From Asparagopsis taxiformis (taxonomy: Eukaryota; Rhodophyta; Florideophyceae; Bonnemaisoniales; Bonnemaisoniaceae): 21,924 nucleotides of DNA. Each line of letters starts with the position of its first letter. Positions within the stretch are counted from its first letter, which is position 1. Shown piece after piece: positions 1 through 8,832 of the stretch. The position numbers were made by a program, and so were the translations under genes. The notes beneath the pieces were generated by a model. The model was not told where the DNA came from and searched no databases. It saw only the letters and a list, made by a program, of their open reading frames with translations. The DNA lies in NCBI GenBank assembly GCA_030407315.1, contig JALQPE010001061.1:1-21924 (forward strand), in the 5' to 3' direction.

Positions 1-570
1 GGTCATCACTTGCTTCTGTAAGCACCAACTGTAAGGCTAAATGGCGTCTGACGAAGGGTCAATTCAGGCTCAATACGCAGGGGACAGGTCTTGGTCCTTG
101 GTCCATCATGGTCCCGCCCCGCTCTCTCACGACCAACACTGAAATGGACGTCCGGTGGATGTCCAGCTCGATGCACTGCTTGCCAGCCCAGAAAATTCTA
201 AAATTCGGGCACAAAAAATATTGCAAAAAACATCGATTTGGGCGGGTCGATTGTGCCGTACGGCACACCCCCATCTCAAAACATGTTCACATGTGCATGT
301 TTTTGAGAATAGCCCAAATTTTAATTCAAATCAGGACGTCTTCCGGACATAGGGTGCTCGCGGCCTAGCTCGACAGCTGGAATTGTACCTCATTAAATAC
401 TGTTGATGACTGCCTACCGTATACCAATCTGGGCTGTTGGCGTATATCCGGTACTTGACTGCCTGAAAGTTCATCGCAGACCGTTGTGGTTACCGACACT
501 ATACAGCAATCTTTTTTGTATCTCTGTGCAAAACTCCAATCGTTTCCATCGCTTCGGGGAAAGCTTCATT
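1..570. other. Gene-free left flank with palindromes
   Basis: No frame here looks like a conserved protein. The stretch holds a perfect 14-bp palindrome (GTGCCGTACGGCAC, 253-266). It also holds an imperfect hairpin around 276-308, with arms reading CTCAAA-ACATG and CATGTTTTTGAG, and an inverted pair around TGGACGTCC/GGATGTCCA at 145-165. It may contain the left end of the DNA transposon whose genes follow, but I could not find a matching terminal inverted repeat on the right side (5966-6560). Confidence 0.5.
253..266. repeat. 14-bp perfect palindrome
   Basis: GTGCCGTACGGCAC equals its own reverse complement. It sits a few bases left of a second inverted repeat (about 276-308), so the two could form adjacent hairpins. 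No function can be assigned. Confidence 0.7.
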
Positions 571-2864
571 ATGCCGCCGCGTATTGCGGAGAAGAAAGCT
601 CCAAAGCCTCCGGGCCTCCAGGAAAACCCGGTCAGAGCTGGTATCGAGTGCCCGACCAATCCCGTGCGAAGAAGCGGTCTGGGCCTACCGGCAGCATTGA
701 ACCCGGTTTCGGTAGTCGCAAGACGGACCGGCGCAGAACTGGGGATCCGCAGCGAGAAAGTGAGGAAGAGGAACGGCGCGGAGAGAGTGGGCTTGACCGA
801 GGCAAGCGTGCTCGCAGGATACAGTGAACATCATGATGATGACATGATAGTGGTCAAAACATGTTGATTGCGGCAGAGGCTATGGCAAAGGTAGTTCCTC
901 CCGGGTGTTGCAGATGCGGAGGTGCTGCAGACGGAGTTCCCAGCCGGGGGTTCCCGAGACACTGGAGGCTGTGACCCCACTGCGCCAACTATGCCGAGTA
1001 CATCAGCCCCAGCAGGTAATGCAGTCAGGGACACGAGGATAGCGGCAAGGGATGTTGTTTCTGAGCAACGTCACAGGATGCCAACATCATCGGCGGGTCA
1101 GGTGGTACTGAGGGGGAGGGAGAGCAGCCGGAGTGCGGGCCTCGTCACAACAGTACTTAATTGGTGCCAAAATATGCGCGAACGCCCCCGCGACGTCAGG
1201 CTATTGCCGATGGAGGACATCATATTTCCGATAGCGTGGGAGATGGGGGGACGGTGAGGGCAGAGAGAGGTTGCATCGCCGGAATCCATCGATTTAATGG
1301 CGAAGTCGCATCAATGCGCAGACGAAGAAGATCGCGGAGCTGGAAAAAAAAGTGTTTAGCCAGGACATAGCAAAAAGGCGCTCACCACGGAGATTGTTGC
1401 GTTGGAGGCTAAGGTGAAGACTCTGCAGGCGGAAAATGCCAGCCTTACTGCAATTGCGAGAAACAGGTAGAATCAGTGATCACGGTGGCGGTAAGTCGAA
1501 AATACAGAAAGCCATTCCTGTGAATACCTTGGAGTTCTTAGGGCGGGTGAGGAAAACCTGACAAAGTGGTGCAAGAACGAGACTATGGAGCTGGACCCTA
1601 TAGCGGAACAAAACGCAGAGACGTTGGACTGGACGTACCATCGAGGTAGAGCCGGTAGAAGGGGCACTTTGGAGCGAAAACGGTGTAGGATATATTGCTA
1701 CCCCTCCGGGCTATATCATCAAGAATCTGCAGTGGTATACACCTTCGTACAGGGACGAGAGTGATCTGCTGAATGACTTGGTGCGACACGTACTGCGTCA
1801 AAGTCCGTGGTGTGGATGTGTTTTCCGATGAGGAGCAGCGTGTGTGTGTGTGTCAAGAGGCTGTGGCGGGGAGCAAGGAATTGAAAGTGAAGGTGACGCA
1901 GAAACTGTCCGACGTGATGAGTGCACGGAAGCGTAATGCGAGGGACAGATTGTTCGGTTCGCTGGGGTACACGAAATTAATGTCTAGATGCACGATGCTG
2001 ACGACGCGAGCTGAGATGGACGAGCGAGAGGAACAAAAGCGCGAAGCGTCTGAGAAGCTTTTGAAACGGGAAAGTAACGGTGATTTGGATATGGGGAGGT
2101 GGCGAACGGCACCGTTCTCAGAGCTGCGATACAGCAAAGGCTTGGTTCCTGACAGCTTCGAAATGGAAGTGAATGGTGATGCATGGTTTAACAACCGAGT
2201 AGCTGTGAATGTGCTGGGACATCTTCAGGGGTTATTCGATACGACCAGAACAAGTAATGGACATAGAGACGAGCATACTAACGCTGGCGCGCCTGGATGC
2301 TTGGCTAGTGACTACTGTGGATGTTTTGGATGAACCGAAGGGGAAAGGAGGTGCACGGCAGAAGGAGTTTACAAGGCGGTACAGTCAATATGTGGGGGTA
2401 GCTTTTCAGCAATTAGTTGGTATGGTGGTGTGTACTGCATGTCTTGTCTCCAAGGCTCGCAAGCAAGGGAAGAAACGGACGTTGTCGAGAGCGAACAGCG
2501 GACTAGTGCACAGTCACGGCATGTGTTTGCAAGCCGTACTGTGACGAGAGAGGCTGTTGAAGTGTGGCAAAGCGGAGAGGGGTCTGGAATTGTTCATGTC
2601 GTTGATGATGTAAACCGCTGCTCATCACTTGTTCTAGTGTCCGAGGATTGGATTCAATCGCATATTACGTCAAACCTCGGTGCTGTAATGGATTGTGTGA
2701 TTGCGCAAGGACTAATTGGCGCAGAACTTTTCGTCGTTGACCCATATGCTGGACACCTGACTGCAAACCTGAATGTCGAAATCAATGCCCCACAGTATGG
2801 GGGCATGGAGCGGCGCCATGCAGCCACTGCTGATAACGGTTTTGGCGTAATGGAGGATGGTTGA
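571..2864 (+). pseudogene. Degraded coiled-coil protein gene, probable second gene of the DNA transposon
   Basis: I do not recognise a family. Several frames carry protein-like stretches in order, broken by frameshifts and stops. A basic, charged N-terminal part lies at ~571-830. A coiled coil lies at ~1321-1470: TKKIAELEKKVFSQDIA in one frame, then after a +1/-1 shift KALTTEIVALEAKVKTLQA. A globular-looking stretch at ~1650-1800 includes GYIATPPGYIIKNLQWYTPSY. A longer segment at ~1780-2230 has a charged helix (ARKRNARDRLFGSLGYTKL). Open segments at ~2270-2440 and ~2430-2864 are less clearly protein-like. The gene converges on the transposase at 2931-5965 and shows similar decay. I infer a DNA-binding or assembly partner encoded by the same element. 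An unrelated host pseudogene is the alternative. The start at 571 is only the first plausible ATG. Confidence 0.4.
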
Positions 2865-2930
2865 AATTAGTGCAGTAAATGTGACGTTGACTAGAAGGTT
2901 TATCATGTAGTACAGTGCTGCGATTTAGAT

Positions 2931-5900
2931 TTATTCTTCTTCATTATCATCTGTGAATTGGTAATCAGTGTTGGTGTAGAAGCGGTTGAGATAGAAACGG
3001 TGGTCCGACCAGTGCATTTGTTTCGTAAATGGCTTGACTGGAAAGTTACTTCGTACGATGTGCACGGTGCCAGATATAGTAGATGCAGGAATGAGGTCAA
3101 ACCAAGGACCACCTGCACTGTGGGATGCAGTGTCATTGCTGTCAACGGATCCGTTGTCCGGGTCCCATGTGGACCACTTTAAACAAATGCACCCAAGTGA
3201 TTTTTCCACAGCGGTTTTTGGGCAAAGCAGGTCATATACTGAACGAAAGCGAGTTCTACAGGTTGAAACAGGTTTGGAGACTGCAGGCGTACCAGTGCCA
3301 GGACGCGCCCTACCCATATGGTTCTGTAGTCATCGGCAGTTCCGGAGATGACGACAAAGGAGTACTGCGATCTCTTTGCGGGGCCGAACGATGAAGTTGC
3401 AAAGACGCGCTGCTGCTTGTGCCTCGACACGTTTGTGGGGCGAAGCATGCCACTGTGCGGGTCAAAGTCGTCGGCATCTGGGACGTACCCTCCCATGACG
3501 TAGGCGGACTTTACCACGGTGACGGAAATGTCCATGTCATGTATTGGAGGGCCTTCTGCCGTGGCGCGCAGTCTAGCGAGGGTGAGGAACGCTTGTGCAG
3601 CTGTGTCACCGAGTTGCTGGAATAGCGTTATGGTGCCAGACGGGAACGAGGAGTTGTGCAGCGGCAAAAGAGTGGCAGGATCGGGCTGTCCGTCGATATC
3701 TGCAACGAGGAGGGTTGCATCGGGCAGCAGGGAGGCAAAGTCGTGCAGTGCAACGGTGAATCCGTCGCGAACGAGTACTGCACCGTCTGTGGGCGATATC
3801 ATGCGTGCGTTTCCCAATGTGTTCGATGGGGTATGACCAGTTGGAGTGGCCAAGGAGAATTCCATGTGGCGAATAGTCTCTTCCATGGCTGTGGAGCGCC
3901 TTCGAGAGGTTTTCCTATAACTCTGTTTGAACAGAAGATGCGAGTGTTCGTAGGGGCCTGCATCAATGTGTTCCAGGGCGCCATATCTCTGCAAGTCACC
4001 GGGAAGATGGTCTAGAAGATGGAACTTGAAAGTTTTGAGACCTGTGGTGTGGAATGGGCCGAGGGTGGAGAGCATTGATTGTTTGAAATAGGAAATGGAG
4101 TTCTGGAGGCTTTCTAGTTCGGCGGCAGTCCAGTGCTTGATGCGACCGGCGTTTCATGACCCATGCGACGAGGTCAGAGTATTGCGTGCAGATGGAAGTG
4201 AGGGGGGCTGTATCTACTTCGTCACAGCATGTGTCAATGAATGCTGCGATGAAAGGGAACACCATGTCGACATGGTGATAGTCTTTGGCTGCGAGCATGC
4301 CGCGTATGCCGTCCTCCGTGAAGAGGCCGTTCAAATTGGTGCCCTTCTCACCCTGGAGAAGTCGACATGAAGACCGGTGATGTAGTAGTCGCGTTCGATA
4401 GCGGACAGAATGCTGTTTGAGCCGGCGAGGATGGATTTTTTCACCTTCTTGAAGGTGCGAGGTGTCCCGGAATGGGAGGCAGTGGTGGTGAGGTCTGGGG
4501 AGCTGAGGCGGTGGACAATGCACTGTTTGATGAGCTTTGAGATGCCGAGGTGGAGATTGTGCAGAGGCTCGAAGGAGAAAATGTTGTAGGGGTCTAGGGG
4601 ACTGTTGGTGGTAAAAGAGCGGTCGATTCGAGGACAGAGTGTTGTTCGAGGAGGGAGAGAGCTTCGAGCGGAGCAGTTGTATGCTCCTGAGCGCTCTCTT
4701 GGCGTGCAGAGCGTGTATCATCGAGGGAGCGGGGCTGGTGTGGCGCGCTGGATTCAAGTTGAGTGGCGGGGATGTAGCAGCGGTGGCAGGGATGTGTGGT
4801 GGTAGTGCTGTTGCGAGTGCATGAGAGCTCTTTGGCCTCTGGAAAGTCGCAGCAATAATTGGCTAGGATGGGAAAGCATTGGCGGGCAGTTGCAGTGGAG
4901 TCTGTGCAGGGGAACCCGGAAGAGAACGCGGTGGATAGGGACGAAAACACTTTTTCGAGTGCTTTATGAAGAATATCAATTTGCGAGCGCGACTAGCAGA
5001 ACTAGAGGTTGTCGGCATTTCATCACCGAACAAGGCGTTGGACGAAGGGTTAACAATGTACGGAAGATACCCGACGATGGTGAGGCCGGTACGGATGCAG
5101 TGGCGACGGAGGGGGGCGGAGAAGTTGAGCAGTGTGACGTGTATGGGGTATGCGACGATTGCGGAGCTCTTGAGGCTTGTGCTGCTCTTGTCGGAGTACA
5201 CTTGGAGGAGGCCGGCAAAGGAGGAAGCGGTGGGATCATTTTCCTCTGCCCATACGACCTGTGGATCTTCCGAGAGCTGCACGCGCTGTCTAGTAACCTG
5301 GTGCAGCGTTTTCGCGAATTCTGTGTGTAGGGGATGAGAAAATATTGCGGTGCCGTCTGGGGCGGTCTGTGGGGAGGGGTGGAAGAGAGTATTTTGGTCG
5401 TTAGCCAGTGCTAACTGCCTGCGGAGCATGTCGACTGGGTCGCGGAGGTACAGCTGTGCCGAGTACTTACCAGTTTTGTCTGGAATGATGTGGCTCTTGT
5501 AACCTTCGGTGCGGAAATGTGTTTCGACCATGGAAGCGGTAACGTGGCGACATTCTTCTACGGTGCGAACGGCGCTGTTGAACTTTTCTAGGGAGAATGC
5601 GGGGTCTTGTAGGATGGTGATGACTTCGCTCACGCGGCCAGCGCCGGCCTTGTACTCGAGGGTTGTGAGACTGGCGGCGAGGGATTGCACGAGGAGGTCT
5701 GCGCGGGAGGGGGTTGAGGTTGGTGGCAGTGAAGCGTCACAGGGTGAGTCGCTGGAGGAAGCACGACCAGATTCTGGGTCTGGGGAGCTGGGTTGCGGGG
5801 AATCATGGTCGCCGTTTCGAGCAGGCTCATGGGTGACGGCAGGGACACGAGCGTTGTTGAAATGTTGGGGAGAGGGGTTGAAACGTAGCGACACGTTCGC

Positions 5901-5965
5901 TCATGCAGCGCGAGCGCATAAGCATCTACGCAGTAGTAGAAGCACCCTTCATACTTGCATTCCAT
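2931..5965 (-). pseudogene. Plavaka-like (CACTA superfamily) transposase, frameshifted
   Basis: A cut-and-paste transposase relic of about 1,000 codons, read right to left through at least six frame changes (near 5885, 4925, 4600, 4370, 4130 and 3200). The landmarks keep the order I know from fungal Plavaka transposases. An N-terminal C2HC finger (C3, C8, H21, C25) is at ~5965-5890. A YLRDPVDMLRRQL region follows, then YSDKS (probable first catalytic Asp, codon 5192-5190) with a downstream LTIVGYLP. Next are CDFPEA (probable second Asp, 4848-4846) and a CHRC zinc pair. PLHNLHLG lies at ~4550, and FKFHLLDHLPGDLQRYG with SPYEH-like AGPYEHSHLLFKQ follows. The C-terminal part contains GGPWFDLIPASTISGTVHIV and ends in an acidic tail (DDNEEE). 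No large deletion is evident, so the copy died by small indels. Family assignment is from motif memory. The domain order makes it fairly secure; the exact catalytic residues are less so. Confidence 0.75.
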
Positions 5966-6562
5966 GTCGAGTTTTGACGCAAAAGGGAGGATTGCGAGCT
6001 GAACAGGGGAGACTGTGCCGTCCAGATGCGACCAATTTTATTTTTGTGGTGCTTTCGAGACTTGGAATGTAACGTGTTCGTAGTTTTTTGGGTAGTAGTT
6101 TTGTGCTCACTCCAGCTGACATCCCAACGGTGGAATTTAACCGAGAGTTCAATCATTTCCAACTGTTACATCACATTGCGTGCTGGCAACGTGTGCATGG
6201 AAGGACGAACGACTGCCCTGGGAGATGAATTTTCAATTAATTCATTTGTAATAATAAACTTTTTTATTTCCAAACTTCGTGGAATCTGAATGTGCTTTAC
6301 AGCGGATATGCCACAGATCATGTAAGGAAAGCAAATGGATTCTCATATATATGATTATATGTTTATATTCGTTGTTCTCGATCCGGATCTCTTTGTTCGG
6401 GGAATCAGAGACCATGGCTTGGGCCATACTCAATCTCACTGCCGGCGATGATTTCGAGTATGCACAGCAAGACTTAAGCGGACGCAGAAAGCTGTCCGGT
6501 CGACGCCGCAGGCTCCACTCCGCCCTCATCACCGACTGATCTTCTTTGACCGACTTTGCTTT
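5966..6562. other. Intergenic region between transposase and exon-intron array
   Basis: It is AT-rich around 6230-6370, with TATA-like runs near 6346-6370. A short open frame, 6414-6539 (+), could encode 41 residues starting MAWAILNLTAGDDF and ending SALITD. It has no recognisable domain and lies in a different frame from the array exons, so I do not call it a gene. This region would contain the transposase promoter and the right end of the transposon, but no terminal inverted repeat matching the left flank was found by eye. Confidence 0.4.
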
Positions 6563-6600
6563 GTACGTGCGCGAATCTTGATCAAGATTCGCGCACGTAC
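6563..6600. repeat. 38-bp perfect palindrome
   Basis: The half-site GTACGTGCGCGAATCTTGA is followed with no spacer by its exact reverse complement. The symmetry breaks at both flanks (6562 T against 6601 C). A 19-bp uninterrupted inverted repeat is not expected by chance. It ends one base before the first proposed exon of the array that follows. It may be a cruciform, a fused pair of transposon ends, or a strong RNA hairpin if transcribed. Confidence 0.9.
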
Positions 6601-6601
6601 C

Positions 6602-7684
6602 TTCGTTCCATCCTCTACCCTCGAGGGTATGCGTTGAGGGAAGCGTGGGTTTTGAGTCTGACTATTTCCGTTGATGCGATATTTTTCATGGGAAGCCTGT
6701 TGACTGATGGTGTGTATTGAGCGGAGGATGGAAGAGAGGTACGTGAAGTTTTGAAAGTATGCTGTGAGGGAAGGTTGATTTTGAGTCTGACTGTTGTGGT
6801 TGATTCCGATGTTGTGTAGATGATGCAGGAATGTTGATGACGGAAGGTAAGTTTCATTGAGTGCCAAGATGTGCTTTGCGAAGATATGGACTGCTGACTA
6901 TGATTATTGTTAATTGCAAGGTTTTTGGATCATGGTTTGTATTGTGTGTAGGATGGATGAGAGGTACATTTGCGAGTTCTCAGGGTATGTAGCGAGGGAA
7001 ACGTTGGTTTTCAATCTGACTGTTGCGATTGAATCCGATGTTGCGTAGGTGATGGAGGAATAGTGATGACGGAAGGTAAGTCACATTGGGCGCCCAGACC
7101 GGTTGTGCGAAGATGCGGAATGCTGACTACTTTTCTTGGCTACACGATTACGTGATTTATGGTTTTTATTGTGTGCAGGATGGAACAGGTAAAGTAAGTG
7201 TGCGAGTTTTGAAAGTAAGCAGCGAGGGAAGGTTGGTTTTGAGTCTGACTATTTCCGTTGATGCGATATTTTTCATTGGAAGCCTATTGAGTCATGGTGT
7301 GTATTGTGTGGAGCGAAGGTAAGTGTGCGAGTTTTGAAAGTATGCTGTGATGGAAGGTTGGTTTTGAGTCTGACTGTTGTGGTTGATTCCGATGTTGTGT
7401 AGATGATGCAGGAATGTTGATGACAGAAGGTAAGTTTTACTGAGCACCAAGACTTGTTTTGCGAAGATATGGACTGCTGACTTTGATTATTCATTGCAAG
7501 GTTTTTGGATCATGGTTTGTATTTTGTGTAGGATGGATGATTCAGTCATCCTCTCGGAGAGGTAAGTAAGGGAGTTTCTAGGATATCTGTCGTGGTAAGC
7601 GTTGCTTTTGAGTCTGACTGTTGTGGTTGATTCTGATGTTGTGTATGTGATGCAGGAGTGGTGAAGCAGGAACGGCAGGACTGA
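6602..7684 (+). CDS. Intron-dense gene made of tandem exon-intron modules (5' end unresolved)
   Basis: I do not recognise the product. Proposed exons are ?-6626, 6727-6738, 6820-6846, 6952-6963, 7049-7075, 7179-7188, 7314-7318, 7403-7429, 7532-7561 and 7656-7684. Every intron starts with GT (GTAAGT, GTACGT, GTACAT, GTATGC or GTAAAG) and ends with TAG, CAG or GAG. A CTGAC branch-like site is recognisable in all of them. Joined this way, one frame stays open to TGA at 7682-7684, each exon junction splitting a GGA or similar codon after its first base. The product repeats a 13-residue unit, roughly GW(K/M)R(D/G)D(A/G)G(M/I)(L/V)MTE. The other two frames stop quickly. Exon lengths differ (12, 27, 10+5, 30), yet the frame is kept. 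The first exon is partial: its tail (CATCCTCT...CGAGG) resembles the tail of exon 7532-7561, and its start codon is unknown. A non-coding spliced transcript or a decayed gene remain possible. Confidence 0.5.
6627..7655 (+). repeat. Tandem two-intron/two-exon modules (~225 bp)
   Basis: Each module is a short exon (about 12 nt, GATGGAxGAGAG), an intron of type B (81-94 nt, containing TTTTGAGTCTGACTGTTG), a 27-nt exon (ATGATGCAGGAATGTTGATG then ACGGAAG), and an intron of type A (102-105 nt, containing AAGATATGGACTGCTGACT). Short exons start at 6727, 6952, 7179 and 7532, giving spacings of 225, 227 and 353 bp. The longer spacing comes from an extra hybrid intron (7189-7313) that starts like B and ends like A. 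A second hybrid intron lies at 6627-6726. The copies are diverged but clearly related across introns as well as exons, so duplication was at DNA level. Confidence 0.8.
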
Positions 7685-8018
7685 AGGAGAGTGAAGAAGG
7701 GATGTAGGAAGATGGGGAATGAAGCTGTGAGGTGTTTCTGGTATGTGTATATTTTGGGGCATACGATAGAAGTGAGAGTGCGTTTCAAGTGGTGTAAGAT
7801 TTTGCTGACCATGTTCGTGTTTGATGTCTTGATGATTTAATGGGCTGGGGTGGTGTCGAGGAAAGCGGGGATGGTATTGGGAAGGAGCGTATTTTTTGTA
7901 ATCTAGGTCGTGAGGGTTCTTGCAGTATGTGCGGATGGTGGTGCATGGCGTTCGGATGGTAGGGAGAACGCGATAGTGAGGGAGATGGGTGATCGACGAT
8001 ATGCTGACAGGTATTTTG
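7685..8018. other. Region downstream of the array, no gene seen
   Basis: G-rich and purine-rich on the + strand, with no clear continuation of the exon-intron modules and no recognisable protein on either strand. It would contain the 3' untranslated part of the array gene if the stop at 7682-7684 is right. Confidence 0.4.
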
Positions 8019-8114
8019 TATTCTGGCTGGATACGTATTTCCTATTCTAACCGGGTATTTATTTCCTATTCTAACCGGGTATTTATTTCCTATTCTGACC
8101 AGATATGTATTCCC
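8019..8114. repeat. 24-bp minisatellite, four units
   Basis: Units start at 8019, 8043, 8067 and 8091. The two central units are identical (TATTCTAACCGGGTATTTAT then TTCC) and the outer two are diverged. A partial fifth unit begins at 8115. As 24 is divisible by three, both strands stay open across it, which creates a spurious repetitive minus-strand reading frame at 7785-8198. Confidence 0.85.
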
Positions 8115-8243
8115 TATTCTAGAGAGACGTATTGTATACGAGCAGTTTCCTAAATGAGAGAATAAAATACGGTCCGATATGGGCCCTGAATTTACCATCC
8201 GCTGTAATTTCTTCCCTCCCGGTTTTCGCTGATATATTGTATA

Positions 8244-8716
8244 CTGGATGTCGGGTCCTAGTATTCCGCCATATGTACTAGAGAAAGTGGATGTCGGGTC
8301 CTAGTATTCCGCCATATGTACTAGAGAAAGTGGATGTCGGGTCCTAGTATTCCGCCATATGTACTAGAGAAAGTGGATGTCGGGTCCTAGTATTCCGCCA
8401 AACGTACTAGAGAAAGTGGATGTCGGGTCCTAGTATTCCGCCATATGTACTAGAGAAAGTGGATGTCGGGTCCTAGTATTCCGCCATATGTACTAGAGAA
8501 AGTGGATGTCGGGTCCTAGTATTCCGCCAAACGTACTAGAGAAAGTGGATGTCGGGTCCTAGTATTCCGCCATATGTACTAGAGAAAGTGGATGTCGGGT
8601 CCTAGTATTCCGCCATATGTACTAGAGAAAGTGGATGTCGGGTCCTAGTATTCCGCCAAACGTACTAGAGAAAGTGGATGTCGGGCCCTAGTATTCCGCC
8701 ATATGTACTAGAGAAA
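8244..8716. repeat. 43-bp tandem repeat, eleven units, with 129-bp higher-order pattern
   Basis: Units start every 43 bp from 8244 to 8674, each beginning GTGGATGTCGGGTCCTAGTA (the first starts with C) and ending TACTAGAGAAA. They are nearly identical. The main variant is CCATATG versus CCAAACG: units 4, 7 and 10 carry CCAAACG and all others CCATATG, so the array has a three-unit (129-bp) higher-order period. Unit 11 has GGGCCCT instead of GGGTCCT. There are no unique spacers, so this is a satellite or minisatellite, not a CRISPR array. Confidence 0.95.
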
Positions 8717-8832
8717 GTGGACGTCCGCATCCAAAAAATTTTTATTTTTTTTTGGACGCGGACGTTCATTTGTTCTAGTAAATCTCGGGGCCGACTAGGA
8801 CCCGTACTAGAGAGACTGGACGTCCGCGTCCA
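8704..8832. repeat. Hairpin flanked by 28-bp direct repeats at the end of the 43-bp array
   Basis: GTACTAGAGAAAGTGGACGT then CCGCATCC at 8704-8731 recurs 100 bp later at 8804-8831 with about four changes. Between them, 8719-8738 and 8748-8767 form a 20-bp inverted repeat with two mismatches around an AT loop. ACTAGGACCC at 8794-8803 is the inverse of GGGTCCTAGT in the 43-bp unit. The block therefore shares sequence with the satellite and looks like its seed or terminus. It also cuts off the Gypsy-like gag at about 8833. Confidence 0.75.

Noticed and set aside
6414..6539. Short frame starting MAWAILNLTAG
   Set aside because: Only 41 codons, with no domain, and out of frame with the array exons without any plausible connecting intron.
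6529..7812. Minus-strand frames of 73-112 codons across the exon-intron array
   Set aside because: They repeat because the DNA repeats. GT/AG signals, branch sites and the continuous spliced frame are all on the plus strand.
7785..8198. Minus-strand frame of 137 codons with an IGNKYPVR repeat
   Set aside because: The repeat is produced by the 24-bp minisatellite, whose length is a multiple of three. The opposite strand is equally open there, and the rest is low-complexity with no domain.
8244..8716. Possible CRISPR-like array
   Set aside because: The units are contiguous with no unique spacers, and the DNA is eukaryotic; it is a tandem repeat.
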